In this document: in pieces, positions 40,148-49,970 of the stretch
How the letters are laid out: the number at the start of each line of letters is the position of its first letter
Position numbering within the stretch: position 1 is the stretch's first letter
Assembly: GCF_004341945.1 (NCBI RefSeq)
Contig: NZ_SMBP01000024.1
Coordinates: forward strand, 1-50,611
Reading direction: 5' to 3'
DNA length: 50,611 nt
Source of the DNA: Longicatena caecimuris
Lineage (GTDB): Bacteria > Bacillota_I > Bacilli_A > Erysipelotrichales > Erysipelotrichaceae
The notes under the pieces: generated by a model
What the model saw: the letters and a program-made list of their open reading frames with translations, nothing else
Told to the model about the DNA's origin: nothing
The model's database searches: none
Made by a program: the position numbers and the translations under genes

Positions 40148-40184
40148 AAACATTCCTTCCTTCATATATAAAGCAAATACATAT

Positions 40185-40454
40185 TTACGTGGTATATTAT
40201 AAAATATTTTCTATCCATTGAACAGCAATATTTCATGTTATTTCATATAATCTGTAAGTAACCCCTTACCCCTTTTCCTATTTGATACAAAGGAAAAGGT
40301 TGCGTGTTTTTCTTTTTCTAAATGCTCAAATAAAATACATACACCTGTTTTACCCGCTTTTTCTTTCGGTTGGAAATCATAGCACATTAATTATAAACCC
40401 TTCTTTTATCAAGGACAATTCGTAAGATCTTTTAAGCTGTCTTCATCTAGAAAA
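40185..40454. other. Intergenic region with a long hairpin
   Basis: No gene. A 9-bp perfect stem CCTTTTCCT/AGGAAAAGG (40271-40279, 40291-40299) has a T-rich stretch shortly after it on the plus strand, though no plus-strand gene precedes it. Nothing else recognised. Confidence 0.45.
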
Positions 40455-40484
40455 GGAAAACGGATACGCTTAAGACGCATCCGT
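40450..40484 (-). terminator. Terminator of prfA-prmC, overlapping the prmC stop
   Basis: A 9-bp stem (40460-40468 with 40476-40484, ACGGATGCG/CGTATCCGT with one G-U) followed by TTTTCCTTTTC on the minus strand. The prmC stop codon (40470-40472) lies in its loop, so the last prmC codons form one arm. Confidence 0.8.
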
Positions 40485-41330
40485 ATGCAGATAAATAAAT
40501 AACATGCGATTTTTTCCACTCATATCCTGTAAGACTTCAATCTTAGCTTCCGGAAAATATTCTTTTGCCAATGCTGTCAGTCTTTCTTTTTGATCATAGC
40601 CCATTTCAAAAGCCATAAAAGCTTTTTCATTTAATACCTTACGCGCATTCTCAAAGATGATACGATAGAATTTTAAACCGTCTTCACCACCAAACAATGC
40701 GACATGTGGCTCATAATCAACAACACTCTCCTCCATCACTTCCTCATTGGGAATATATGGCGGATTGGAAATTAAGATATCCAGCTTAATATTGCGTTCG
40801 ATCAAAGGCTGCAGCATATCCCCTACCATGAAGCACACGGTTGCCTCATTGGCAGCGGCATTTTCTTTGGCAACCATAACGGCTTTTTCACTGATATCCG
40901 TTGCCAACATATGCAATCTATCTTCTTCCTTTTTCAAGGAAATCGCGATTGCTCCACTACCGGTACCGATATCTGCGACCGTTACCTGTTTACCATCAAA
41001 TACTTCATCATAAGCAGCTAATACATTCGCCACCAATTCTTCGGTTTCCGGTCTGGGAATCAATACGTCTTCATTGACTTTGAAACGATAGCCATAAAAC
41101 CATTCAAAACCTAAAACATGCCCTAAAGGTTCTCCTTTAATCAGACGACATAAGCCCTGTTCAAATTGTTCGGCTATATCGGCAGGTACTTCCTGCTCAT
41201 ATTCCATATAAAGGTTATGGGCCTCCATATTGGTAAGTTCCAACAAATACAATAAGGCTGCCTGCTCCCCACGATCGGCCTCTTCCATGCGTCTGTTGGC
41301 ATCTTTTAACAGCTCACGATACGTACTCAT
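40470..41330 (-). CDS. prmC: Peptide chain release factor N5-glutamine methyltransferase
   Basis: 286-aa SAM enzyme that methylates the GGQ glutamine of release factors. N-terminal helical domain 1-75; SAM motif VADIGTGSGAIAIS (118-131); catalytic NPPY at 189-192. It overlaps prfA by 4 nt (ATGA), so enzyme and substrate are co-translated. The gene runs into its own terminator. Confidence 0.97.
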   Translation of the reverse strand: MSTYRELLKDANRRMEEADRGEQAALLYLLELTNMEAHNLYMEYEQEVPADIAEQFEQGLCRLIKGEPLGHVLGFEWFYGYRFKVNEDVLIPRPETEELVANVLAAYDEVFDGKQVTVADIGTGSGAIAISLKKEEDRLHMLATDISEKAVMVAKENAAANEATVCFMVGDMLQPLIERNIKLDILISNPPYIPNEEVMEESVVDYEPHVALFGGEDGLKFYRIIFENARKVLNEKAFMAFEMGYDQKERLTALAKEYFPEAKIEVLQDMSGKNRMLFIYLHTDAS

Positions 41331-42403
41331 TCGTTATTACCTGCCAGTTTTGCTTGTTGATCAGCACTTGTTAAGGCATCTAATAAATCCTGCATCTTGC
41401 CTTCCATGATGCGATCCAACTGATTCACGGTATAACCAATACGATGATCGGTCACACGGTTTTGTGGATAGTTATACGTACGAATCTTCTCTGCACGATC
41501 TCCGGTACCAATCTTGCTTCTACGCTCCATGCCCTGCTCTTCTTCCAGCTTGCGCTGATGTTCCTCATACACACGAGAACGAATCGTCATCAAAGCAGTT
41601 GCGCGGTTTTCATGCTGTGAACGTCCATCCTGACATTTTACCGTAATACCGGTAGGTTTATGCACGATACGAACAGCGGAATCTGTCTTATTGATATGCT
41701 GTCCACCGGCACCACTGGAACGCATCGTTTCAATTTCCAAATCATTCATATCAATATCAAAATCTTCAGCCTCAATCTCCGGTGTAACTAAAACCGTTGC
41801 TGTAGAAGTATGGATACGTCCCTGGCTTTCTGTCTTTGGCACACGTTGTACGCGATGACTGCCAGATTCAAATTTCAGCTTGCCATACACACCATCACCC
41901 TTCACCATGAAGGATACCAAAGAGAAACCACCGGCTTCACTATCATCCATTTCAACAATTTCAATCTTCCAGCCCTGACTTTCCGCATACTTGCTATACA
42001 TACGATACAAATCACCCGCAAAGATATTGCCCTCATCGCCACCGGCAGCTCCACGGATTTCCACAATGGCATTGTGCGAATCATTTGGATCTTTAGGAAT
42101 CAAAAGAATCTCCAGTTTTCCTAAATATTCTTCAATCTTCGGCTCTAATTCCTCAATTTCCATCTTCGCCATTTCTTTAATTTCTTTATCTTCTTCCTTT
42201 AACAGTTCTTTTGCCTCTTCTAAGGCTTCCATACTGTGTTTATAATCCTGATAGGTTTCAACGACCTGTGTTAAGTCTGCTTGCTCTCTTCCCAGCTTTG
42301 CCAATTCTCTGCTGTCAGAGACAATATCCGGCTGCATCATCAGTTCTGTAATCTCATGATACCGGTTGACCATACCTTCCAGTCGCTCGATCATAATGCT
42401 CAT
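41327..42403 (-). CDS. prfA: Peptide chain release factor 1
   Basis: 358-aa RF1 recognising UAA and UAG. The stop-codon recognition tripeptide PKT (189-191, PxT of RF1) is in RVQRVPKTESQGR; the peptidyl-hydrolysis motif GGQ is at 233-235 with Gln235 as the PrmC target. The ATG at 42403 lies 7 nt from AGGAGG; a TTG two codons upstream is less likely. First gene of the prfA-prmC transcript. Confidence 0.98.
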   Translation of the reverse strand: MSIMIERLEGMVNRYHEITELMMQPDIVSDSRELAKLGREQADLTQVVETYQDYKHSMEALEEAKELLKEEDKEIKEMAKMEIEELEPKIEEYLGKLEILLIPKDPNDSHNAIVEIRGAAGGDEGNIFAGDLYRMYSKYAESQGWKIEIVEMDDSEAGGFSLVSFMVKGDGVYGKLKFESGSHRVQRVPKTESQGRIHTSTATVLVTPEIEAEDFDIDMNDLEIETMRSSGAGGQHINKTDSAVRIVHKPTGITVKCQDGRSQHENRATALMTIRSRVYEEHQRKLEEEQGMERRSKIGTGDRAEKIRTYNYPQNRVTDHRIGYTVNQLDRIMEGKMQDLLDALTSADQQAKLAGNNE

Positions 42404-42467
42404 AAACAAACCTCCTTGTTTTGCGTCTTTTCTATTGTTGCCTTTATATGCGCAAATATCCTTATAT

Positions 42468-42473
42468 ACTATA
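42468..42473 (-). promoter_or_regulatory. Extended -10 promoter of prfA-prmC
   Basis: TGGTATAGT on the minus strand (core TATAGT 42468-42473) with no good -35. It leaves a 5' UTR of about 55 nt. Confidence 0.5.
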
Positions 42474-42792
42474 CCATTGAAAGTAAAAAATGAAAAGCAA
42501 TTCTTATAGAGTAATATAAGGTTTTACTGTGTGGAAAAAGATAAGAAAAGTTAATGTTGATGAAGGTGGTACACCCTGTATTAAAGGATAAGAGAAACGA
42601 ATTTTAATGAAGGGAATACATCATAGAAAAGGCTGACAGTAAACAGGTGCTTATAACATGATATGATGATAAGCAACGCTTAGAAAAAATGAGATGAGCA
42701 TACAAATGATTCAATAGAAAAATGAAACTATCGTTCAAATAATCGCTGCTTATAAAAGCACGACACACCTGCATATCAAACAAAAAATCATC
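42474..42792. other. Intergenic region between prfA and the bgl promoter
   Basis: No gene supported. A leftward frame overlapping this stretch and the licT leader has no ribosome binding site and runs through the bgl promoter and terminator, so I do not call it. No other structure is convincing. Confidence 0.5.
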
Positions 42793-42830
42793 ATGAAAGC
42801 GTTGACATCTAAAAAAAGGCTTGTTATAAT
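42793..42830 (+). promoter_or_regulatory. bgl promoter overlapped by a cre-like (CcpA) site
   Basis: Perfect consensus promoter: TTGACA (42802-42807), 17-nt spacer, TATAAT (42825-42830). ATGAAAGCGTTGACA (42793-42807) matches 14 of 15 positions of the catabolite-responsive element WTGNNARCGNWWWCA and covers the -35. CcpA with P-Ser-HPr bound there would block RNA polymerase. Confidence 0.8.
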
Positions 42831-42844
42831 GAAACCGCAAACAA

Positions 42845-42876
42845 GGATAGTTATTGTTGAAAGACAAGCTCGACCT
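42845..42876 (+). promoter_or_regulatory. RAT (ribonucleic antiterminator) site for LicT
   Basis: GGATAGTTA, inner stem TTGT/ACAA with a 6-nt loop, then GCTCGACC: the asymmetric internal loops and outer GG/CC pairing are those of LicT/SacY-type RATs. Its 3' end overlaps the 5' arm of the terminator at 42872, so the two structures exclude each other. Confidence 0.8.
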
Positions 42877-42931
42877 GTATAAATTAACGTATATGCTTTC
42901 ATGCATATGGTTTCTTATATGGGTCTTTTTT
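42872..42931 (+). terminator. Leader terminator of the bgl operon, controlled by LicT
   Basis: The outer 11-bp stem GACCTGTATAA/TTATATGGGTC (42872-42882, 42915-42925, two G-U pairs) encloses an inner TATATGC/GCATATG stem; six T follow. It ends 18 nt before the licT ATG. Confidence 0.85.
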
Positions 42932-42949
42932 GTTAGGAGGATGGCATAG

Positions 42950-43795
42950 ATGATATTTAAGAAGCGCTTAAACAACAATGTTGTGATTGCGATTGATGGG
43001 ACAGATGAAAAAATTCTTACAGGGAAAGGATTAGGCTTTCAGATGCAGGCAGGCAGTGAAGTGGATGAAGCAAAGATTGAAAAAGTATTTGCCTTAGCGG
43101 ATAAGAAAGCGAATCAGAAATTGTTGGAGCTGTGTGAAACGATTCCGATGGAGCATGTGGAATTAGCTGAAGAAATTGTAAATTATGCAAAGATCCATGT
43201 GAATGAGGCAATGAATGAAAATGCCATTCTTGCTTTATGTGACCATATTTATATGGCAGTAGAACGTAAGAAACAGGGCGTCGATGTGAAGAATGTTCTC
43301 TTGTGGGATATTCAAAAGTTCTATCGGGATGAATATGAAGTCGGCCGCTATGCAGTAAAAGCGGTGCAAGAACGCTTTCATGTTGCATTGAGCGAAGATG
43401 AAGCAGGCTTTATTGCCCTGCATATCGTAAATGCGCAGTTGAATCTGCAAACGAAGACGGTAAAAGAGATCACGGTACTCATGCAGGAAATCGAACGTAT
43501 CGTTCGCATTGATTTTGCGATTGATATCAATACGGATTCTATCTATTATGATCGCTTTATTTCCCATTTGAAATTCTTTGCCGAACGTGTCTTTTCCCAC
43601 AAAACCTTTACCGGGCAAGAAGTCGATGGCTTATTGGATGTCATCATTCAAAAATATCCGAAGGCTTATGCCTGTGTGAATAAAATCAGTGCCTTTCTAA
43701 CAAAAAAATATGCTTATACCTTAAGTGAGGAAGAAATCTTATATTTAAGCATTCATATCTCACGTATTGTTCAGGTATCTACTCAGAAAAGCTGA
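42950..43795 (+). CDS. licT: BglG/LicT-family transcriptional antiterminator
   Basis: 281-aa RNA-binding antiterminator. CAT domain 1-55, which binds the RAT; PRD1 about 65-170 with His99 and His158; PRD2 about 172-281 with His206 and His269, matching the four LicT phosphorylation sites. BglP phosphorylates PRD1 when no sugar is present; HPr phosphorylates PRD2 to activate. AGGAGG precedes the ATG. It controls its own operon through the leader at 42845-42931. Confidence 0.96.
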   Translation: MIFKKRLNNNVVIAIDGTDEKILTGKGLGFQMQAGSEVDEAKIEKVFALADKKANQKLLELCETIPMEHVELAEEIVNYAKIHVNEAMNENAILALCDHIYMAVERKKQGVDVKNVLLWDIQKFYRDEYEVGRYAVKAVQERFHVALSEDEAGFIALHIVNAQLNLQTKTVKEITVLMQEIERIVRIDFAIDINTDSIYYDRFISHLKFFAERVFSHKTFTGQEVDGLLDVIIQKYPKAYACVNKISAFLTKKYAYTLSEEEILYLSIHISRIVQVSTQKS

Positions 43796-43841
43796 GTTTG
43801 ATATAAGTCGTTACAAGCGACAGCTAAGCAGCATTTAAGAA

Positions 43842-43868
43842 GGATAGTTACATTGAGTTGGCTTGACC
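43842..43868 (+). promoter_or_regulatory. Second RAT-like element between licT and bglP
   Basis: GGATAGTTA ... GGCTTGACC repeats the outer half-sites of the leader RAT, but its inner stem is weak and no T-run terminator follows. It may be a degenerate RAT or tune bglP translation, whose ATG is 46 nt downstream. Confidence 0.45.
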
Positions 43869-43890
43869 TTCGTTTCGTGTATTTCATTAA

Positions 43891-47284
<3,394 letters not shown>

Positions 47285-47355
47285 ATAAAGCTATTACTAA
47301 AAAACACTATGTGATTTCATCTTGACAAATTATTAAAAATCAGTAAAATATAGTC

Positions 47356-47412
47356 ATCAGGACAATGCCTTCGGGCAAAGGAAAGGGAACGACCGAGAAT
47401 CGTTCCCTTTTT
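47356..47412 (+). ncRNA. Putative antitoxin RNA, copy 1
   Basis: Promoter TTGACA (47322-47327), 16-nt spacer, TAAAAT (47344-47349). The predicted RNA of about 57 nt carries TCAGGACAATG at its 5' end, hairpin TGCC-TTCG-GGCA (47366-47377), and an 11-bp terminator stem AAAGGGAACGA/TCGTTCCCTTT with loop CCGAGAA, ending in five T. The same hairpin, read on the minus strand, lies at the 3' end of the convergent peptide mRNA, so the RNAs are complementary there. Antitoxin role inferred from layout. Confidence 0.65.
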
Positions 47413-47435
47413 GACGTTGAAAGGAGTTCAGGACA

Positions 47436-47522
47436 ATGAGAGAATGGCTAATGGAAACCTACACGTGTGATAAGGACCACGGCAGGGCTATCTTACGCTT
47501 CAATAAATCAATTATCTGCTAG
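47436..47522 (+). other. 28-codon plus-strand frame present in every unit (doubtful gene)
   Basis: Open in all five units (47436-47522, 47844-47930, 48238-48324, 48634-48720, 49028-49114), starting MREWLMET after AAAGGAG 9 nt upstream and ending KSIIC. Most differences between copies change the residue (for example YTC, CMC, CSC; His/Arg; Gly/Asn; Arg/Gly/His; Asn/Asp), unlike the peptide gene on the other strand. It lies beyond the RNA terminator and is antisense to the 3' part of the peptide mRNA. I think its SD-like motif is more likely the complement of an anti-SD segment in that mRNA, but a short read-through peptide is possible. Confidence 0.3.
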
Positions 47523-47583
47523 TACGCAGGTATTCGATCCATATCAGCAGAAAGATAAATAAATATACCAAATCCACTGTCAT
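47512..47583 (-). CDS. Putative type I toxin-like membrane peptide, copy 1
   Basis: 23-residue peptide: MTVDLVY, hydrophobic core LFIFLLIWI, then EYLRTSR, so one membrane span with a basic end, like Fst/BsrG/Ibs-type peptides. It overlaps a second frame (47519-47620, 33 codons, start MAHIECGVV) that has a strong AAGGAGG 8 nt from its ATG; the peptide's own GGAGG is only 2 nt from its ATG, so translation may be coupled to that leader frame. Across the five copies, five of six variable bases are silent in the peptide frame, while all six alter, truncate or extend the leader frame. The mRNA would run from about 47635 to the shared terminator at 47382 (about 250 nt). Toxicity is untested; the family is not one I recognise. 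Confidence 0.7.
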   Translation of the reverse strand: MTVDLVYLFIFLLIWIEYLRTSR

Positions 47584-47641
47584 TTCCTCCCATAACTACG
47601 CCACACTCAATATGTGCCATTAGTTAGACCTCCTTCCTTTT

Positions 47642-47647
47642 TATATA
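47642..47647 (-). promoter_or_regulatory. -10 element for the peptide mRNA (copy 1; conserved in all units)
   Basis: TATATA directly upstream of AAAAAGGAAGGAGG; no consensus -35 is present 17 nt away. If used, the mRNA would begin almost at its ribosome binding site. The same arrangement occurs in each unit. Confidence 0.4.
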
Positions 47648-47763
47648 CGACACGAGCGAGTAAAAAACATAAAGAAAATGAAAAGAGTTTATTTTTCTAA
47701 AACCACCTTTTAAATCCACCTTTATTATCTTGACAAATTATTGAAAATCAGTAAAATATAGTC

Positions 47764-47820
47764 ATCAGGACAATGCCTTCGGGCAAAGGAAAGGGAACGA
47801 TTCTCGGTCGTTCCCTTTTT
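47764..47820 (+). ncRNA. Putative antitoxin RNA, copy 2
   Basis: Promoter TTGACA (47730-47735)-16-TAAAAT. Same 5' motif, UUCG hairpin and stem as copy 1, but the terminator loop is TTCTCGG, the exact reverse complement of the copy 1 loop. Confidence 0.65.
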
Positions 47821-47919
47821 GACGTTTAAAGGAGTTCAGGACAATGAGAGAATGGCTAATGGAAACCTGTATGTGTGATAAGGACCACAACAGGGCTATC
47901 TTACACTTCAATAAATCAA

Positions 47920-47991
47920 TTATCTGCTAGTACGCAGATATTCAATCCATATTAGCAGAAAGATAAATAAATATACCAAATCCACTGTCAT
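47920..47991 (-). CDS. Putative type I toxin-like membrane peptide, copy 2
   Basis: Protein identical to copy 1 despite three base changes (a Leu CTA, an Ile ATT and a Tyr TAT codon), all silent. The same changes put a stop (TGA) in the overlapping leader frame after 28 codons. This is the clearest sign that the 23-residue frame, not the leader frame, is under protein-level selection. Confidence 0.7.
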   Translation of the reverse strand: MTVDLVYLFIFLLIWIEYLRTSR

Positions 47992-48157
47992 TTCCTCCCA
48001 TAACTACGCCACACTCAATATGTGCCATAAGTTAGACCTCCTTCCTTTTTATATACGACACGAGCGAGTAAAAAACGTAAAGATGATGAAAGGAAATCAT
48101 TTTTCAAATACGACTACTTTATCTTGACAAACTATTGAAAATCAGTAAAATATAGTC

Positions 48158-48214
48158 ATCAGGACAATGCCTTCGGGCAAAGGAAAGGGAACGACCTCGA
48201 ATCGTTCCCTTTTT
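48158..48214 (+). ncRNA. Putative antitoxin RNA, copy 3
   Basis: Promoter TTGACA (48124-48129)-16-TAAAAT. Terminator loop CCTCGAA, same orientation as copy 1 with two base differences. Confidence 0.65.
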
Positions 48215-48313
48215 GACGCTTAAAGGAGTTCAGGACAATGAGAGAATGGCTAATGGAAACCTGTATGTGTGATAAGGACCGCAACAGGGCTATCTTACGC
48301 TTCGATAAATCAA

Positions 48314-48385
48314 TTATCTGCTAGTGCGCAGATATTCGATCCATATCAGCAGAAAGATAAATAAATATACCAAATCCACTGTCAT
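48314..48385 (-). CDS. Putative type I toxin-like membrane peptide, copy 3
   Basis: Protein identical to copy 1; differences are a Tyr TAT and an Arg CGC codon, both silent here, but Pro to Ser and Tyr to His in the overlapping leader frame. Confidence 0.7.
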   Translation of the reverse strand: MTVDLVYLFIFLLIWIEYLRTSR

Positions 48386-48553
48386 TTCCTCCCATAACTA
48401 CGCCACACTCAATATGTGCCATTAGTTAGACCTCCTTCCTTTTTATATACGACATAAACGAGTGAAAAACGTAAAGAATATGAAAAGAGCTTATTTTTTC
48501 TGAACCCTCCTTTATTGTCTTGACAAATTATTGAAAATCAGTAAAATATAGTC

Positions 48554-48610
48554 ATCAGGACAATGCCCTCGGGCAAAGGAAAGGGAACGATTCGTGGTCG
48601 TTCCCTTTTT
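48554..48610 (+). ncRNA. Putative antitoxin RNA, copy 4
   Basis: Promoter TTGACA (48520-48525)-16-TAAAAT. The first hairpin has a CTCG instead of TTCG loop, and the terminator loop is TTCGTGG, inverted relative to copy 3 apart from one base. Confidence 0.65.
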
Positions 48611-48709
48611 GACGTTTAAAGGAGTTCAGGACAATGAGAGAATGGCTAATGGAAACCTGCTCGTGTGATAAGGACCACGGCGGGGCTATCTTACGCTTCA
48701 ATAAATCAA

Positions 48710-48781
48710 TTATCTGCTAGTGCGCAGATATTCGATCCATATCAGTAGAAAGATAAATAAATATACCAAATCCATTGTCAT
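48710..48781 (-). CDS. Putative type I toxin-like membrane peptide, copy 4
   Basis: The only copy with an amino-acid change: residue 3 is Met instead of Val (GTG to ATG). Other differences are silent. The hydrophobic core LFIFLLIWI is unchanged. Confidence 0.7.
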   Translation of the reverse strand: MTMDLVYLFIFLLIWIEYLRTSR

Positions 48782-48948
48782 TTCCTCCCATAACTACGCC
48801 ACACTCAATATGTGCCATTAGTTAGACCTCCTTCCTTTTTATATACGACACGAGCGAATAAAAAACGTAAAGATGAAGAAAAGAAATCATTTTTTTAAAT
48901 ACGACTACTTTATCTTGACAAACTATAGGAAATCAGTAAAATATAGTC

Positions 48949-49004
48949 ATCAGGACAATGCCTTCGGGCAAAGGAAAGGGAACGATGGTGGTCGTTCCCT
49001 TTTT
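48949..49004 (+). ncRNA. Putative antitoxin RNA, copy 5
   Basis: Promoter TTGACA (48915-48920)-16-TAAAAT, with a slightly diverged spacer (ACTATAGG). The terminator loop is shortened to six bases, TGGTGG. Confidence 0.65.
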
Positions 49005-49103
49005 GACGCTTAAAGGAGTTCAGGACAATGAGAGAATGGCTAATGGAAACCTGCTCGTGTGATAAGGACCACGGCGGGGCTATCTTACGCTTCAATAAAT
49101 CAA

Positions 49104-49175
49104 TTATCTGCTAGTACGCAGATATTCAATCCATATTAGTAGAAAGATAAATAAATATACCAAATCCACTGTCAT
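49104..49175 (-). CDS. Putative type I toxin-like membrane peptide, copy 5
   Basis: Protein identical to copy 1, with two Leu CTA codons, an Ile ATT and a Tyr TAT, all silent. As in copy 2, the leader frame is cut by TGA. Last unit of the array; unique sequence begins 90 bp to the right. Confidence 0.7.
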   Translation of the reverse strand: MTVDLVYLFIFLLIWIEYLRTSR

Positions 49176-49313
49176 TTCCTCCCATAACTACGCCACACTC
49201 AATATGTGCCATTAGTTAGACCTCCTTCCTTTTTATATACGACACAAACAAGTGAAAAACGTAAATTTCTTATCATGAATTATCTAAAACAAAAAAAGTC
49301 AAATGACAAAGAC

Positions 49314-49361
49314 ATTTAAAAAGATGAACGTTATCAAATTAATTAATCAAACGCTCATCTT
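49314..49361 (-). terminator. Terminator after tdk
   Basis: A 12-bp stem AAGATGAGCGTT/AACGTTCATCTT (one G-U) followed by TTTTTAAATG on the minus strand. It insulates tdk from the tandem array. Confidence 0.85.
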
Positions 49362-49364
49362 TTC

Positions 49365-49970
49365 TTATTTCTTCATTTCTACATGTATTTGAGGTCGTCC
49401 TTCTACCTCATGACAATGACGACATCTAGCCTCATATTGTTCACTGGCTCCCACAACGATAATAGGATCATCATAGCTTGCAGGCTTACCATTTACCAAA
49501 CGCTGTGTCCGTGTAGCAGGTGCTCCACACTTTGTACAAACAGCAGTCAGTTTCGTAACAAATTCCGCGTGCGTGAATAATTCCGGCATAACACTAAATG
49601 GAACACCGCGAAAATCCATGTCTAATCCAGCCGCCATGACACGCTTGCCACGATCAGCAAAATAGTCACAAATCTGCACAATTTCTTCATCGAAAAACTG
49701 TACTTCATCAATAGCAATTACATCATAACTGTCATCTATGTAATCAAAAATTTCTCTTGCCTTACTGATGTTAAAGCTTTTTACACTGCTTCCGGCATGT
49801 GATACAACGCATTCCTCACTATAACGATTATCAATCTTCGGTTTAAAAACAGCTATTTTTTTCTTAGCATATTCCAACACCTTGATTCTACGAATCAATT
49901 CTTCTGTTTTTCCTGCAAACATACAGCCACTGATGACTTCCAGCCACCCTTCACGATATTGTTGATACAT
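49365..49970 (-). CDS. tdk: Thymidine kinase
   Basis: 201-aa type II thymidine kinase of the salvage pathway. P-loop GCMFAGKT (15-22), Walker B with the base Glu89 (AIDEVQFF), and the zinc site Cys145, Cys148, Cys183 and Cys186. Full length. It is normally adjacent to prfA in Firmicutes; here the bgl operon and the tandem array lie between. A TATAAT at 49999-50004 is the likely -10, with a poor -35. Confidence 0.97.
   Translation of the reverse strand: MYQQYREGWLEVISGCMFAGKTEELIRRIKVLEYAKKKIAVFKPKIDNRYSEECVVSHAGSSVKSFNISKAREIFDYIDDSYDVIAIDEVQFFDEEIVQICDYFADRGKRVMAAGLDMDFRGVPFSVMPELFTHAEFVTKLTAVCTKCGAPATRTQRLVNGKPASYDDPIIVVGASEQYEARCRHCHEVEGRPQIHVEMKK

Larger units (their letters stand above)
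47322..49265. repeat. Five-copy tandem direct repeat, about 395 bp per unit
   Basis: Units begin at 47322, 47730, 48124, 48520 and 48915 (periods 408, 394, 396, 395); the last lacks the trailing spacer. Each unit holds, left to right: a plus-strand promoter; a UUCG hairpin; a terminator; a conserved stretch with SD-like AAAGGAG and a 28-codon plus-strand frame; a leftward 23-codon hydrophobic peptide gene; its ribosome sites; a leftward -10 TATATA; and a variable spacer. Core sequences are nearly identical while spacers fall into two alternating types (units 1 and 3, units 2 and 4). No transposase, terminal inverted repeats or target duplication is seen. Confidence 0.95.

Noticed and set aside
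42561-42580. T-box-like string (AAGGTGGTACACC)
   Set aside because: Only part of the T-box core is present; there is no specifier stem, no antiterminator/terminator pair and no amino-acid gene downstream.
42604-42978. 124-codon leftward frame ahead of licT
   Set aside because: It covers the bgl promoter, RAT and terminator, has no ribosome binding site and shows no recognisable protein features.
48910-49095. 61-codon leftward frame in the fifth unit
   Set aside because: It is absent from the other four units, has no ribosome binding site and runs through the terminator hairpin and the promoter of the short RNA.
47322-49265. CRISPR array
   Set aside because: Units are about 395 bp, not 25-40 bp, and the differences are scattered point changes rather than unique spacers between constant repeats.
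47322-49265. Insertion-sequence or transposon remnants
   Set aside because: No transposase frame, terminal inverted repeats or target-site duplications flank the units.
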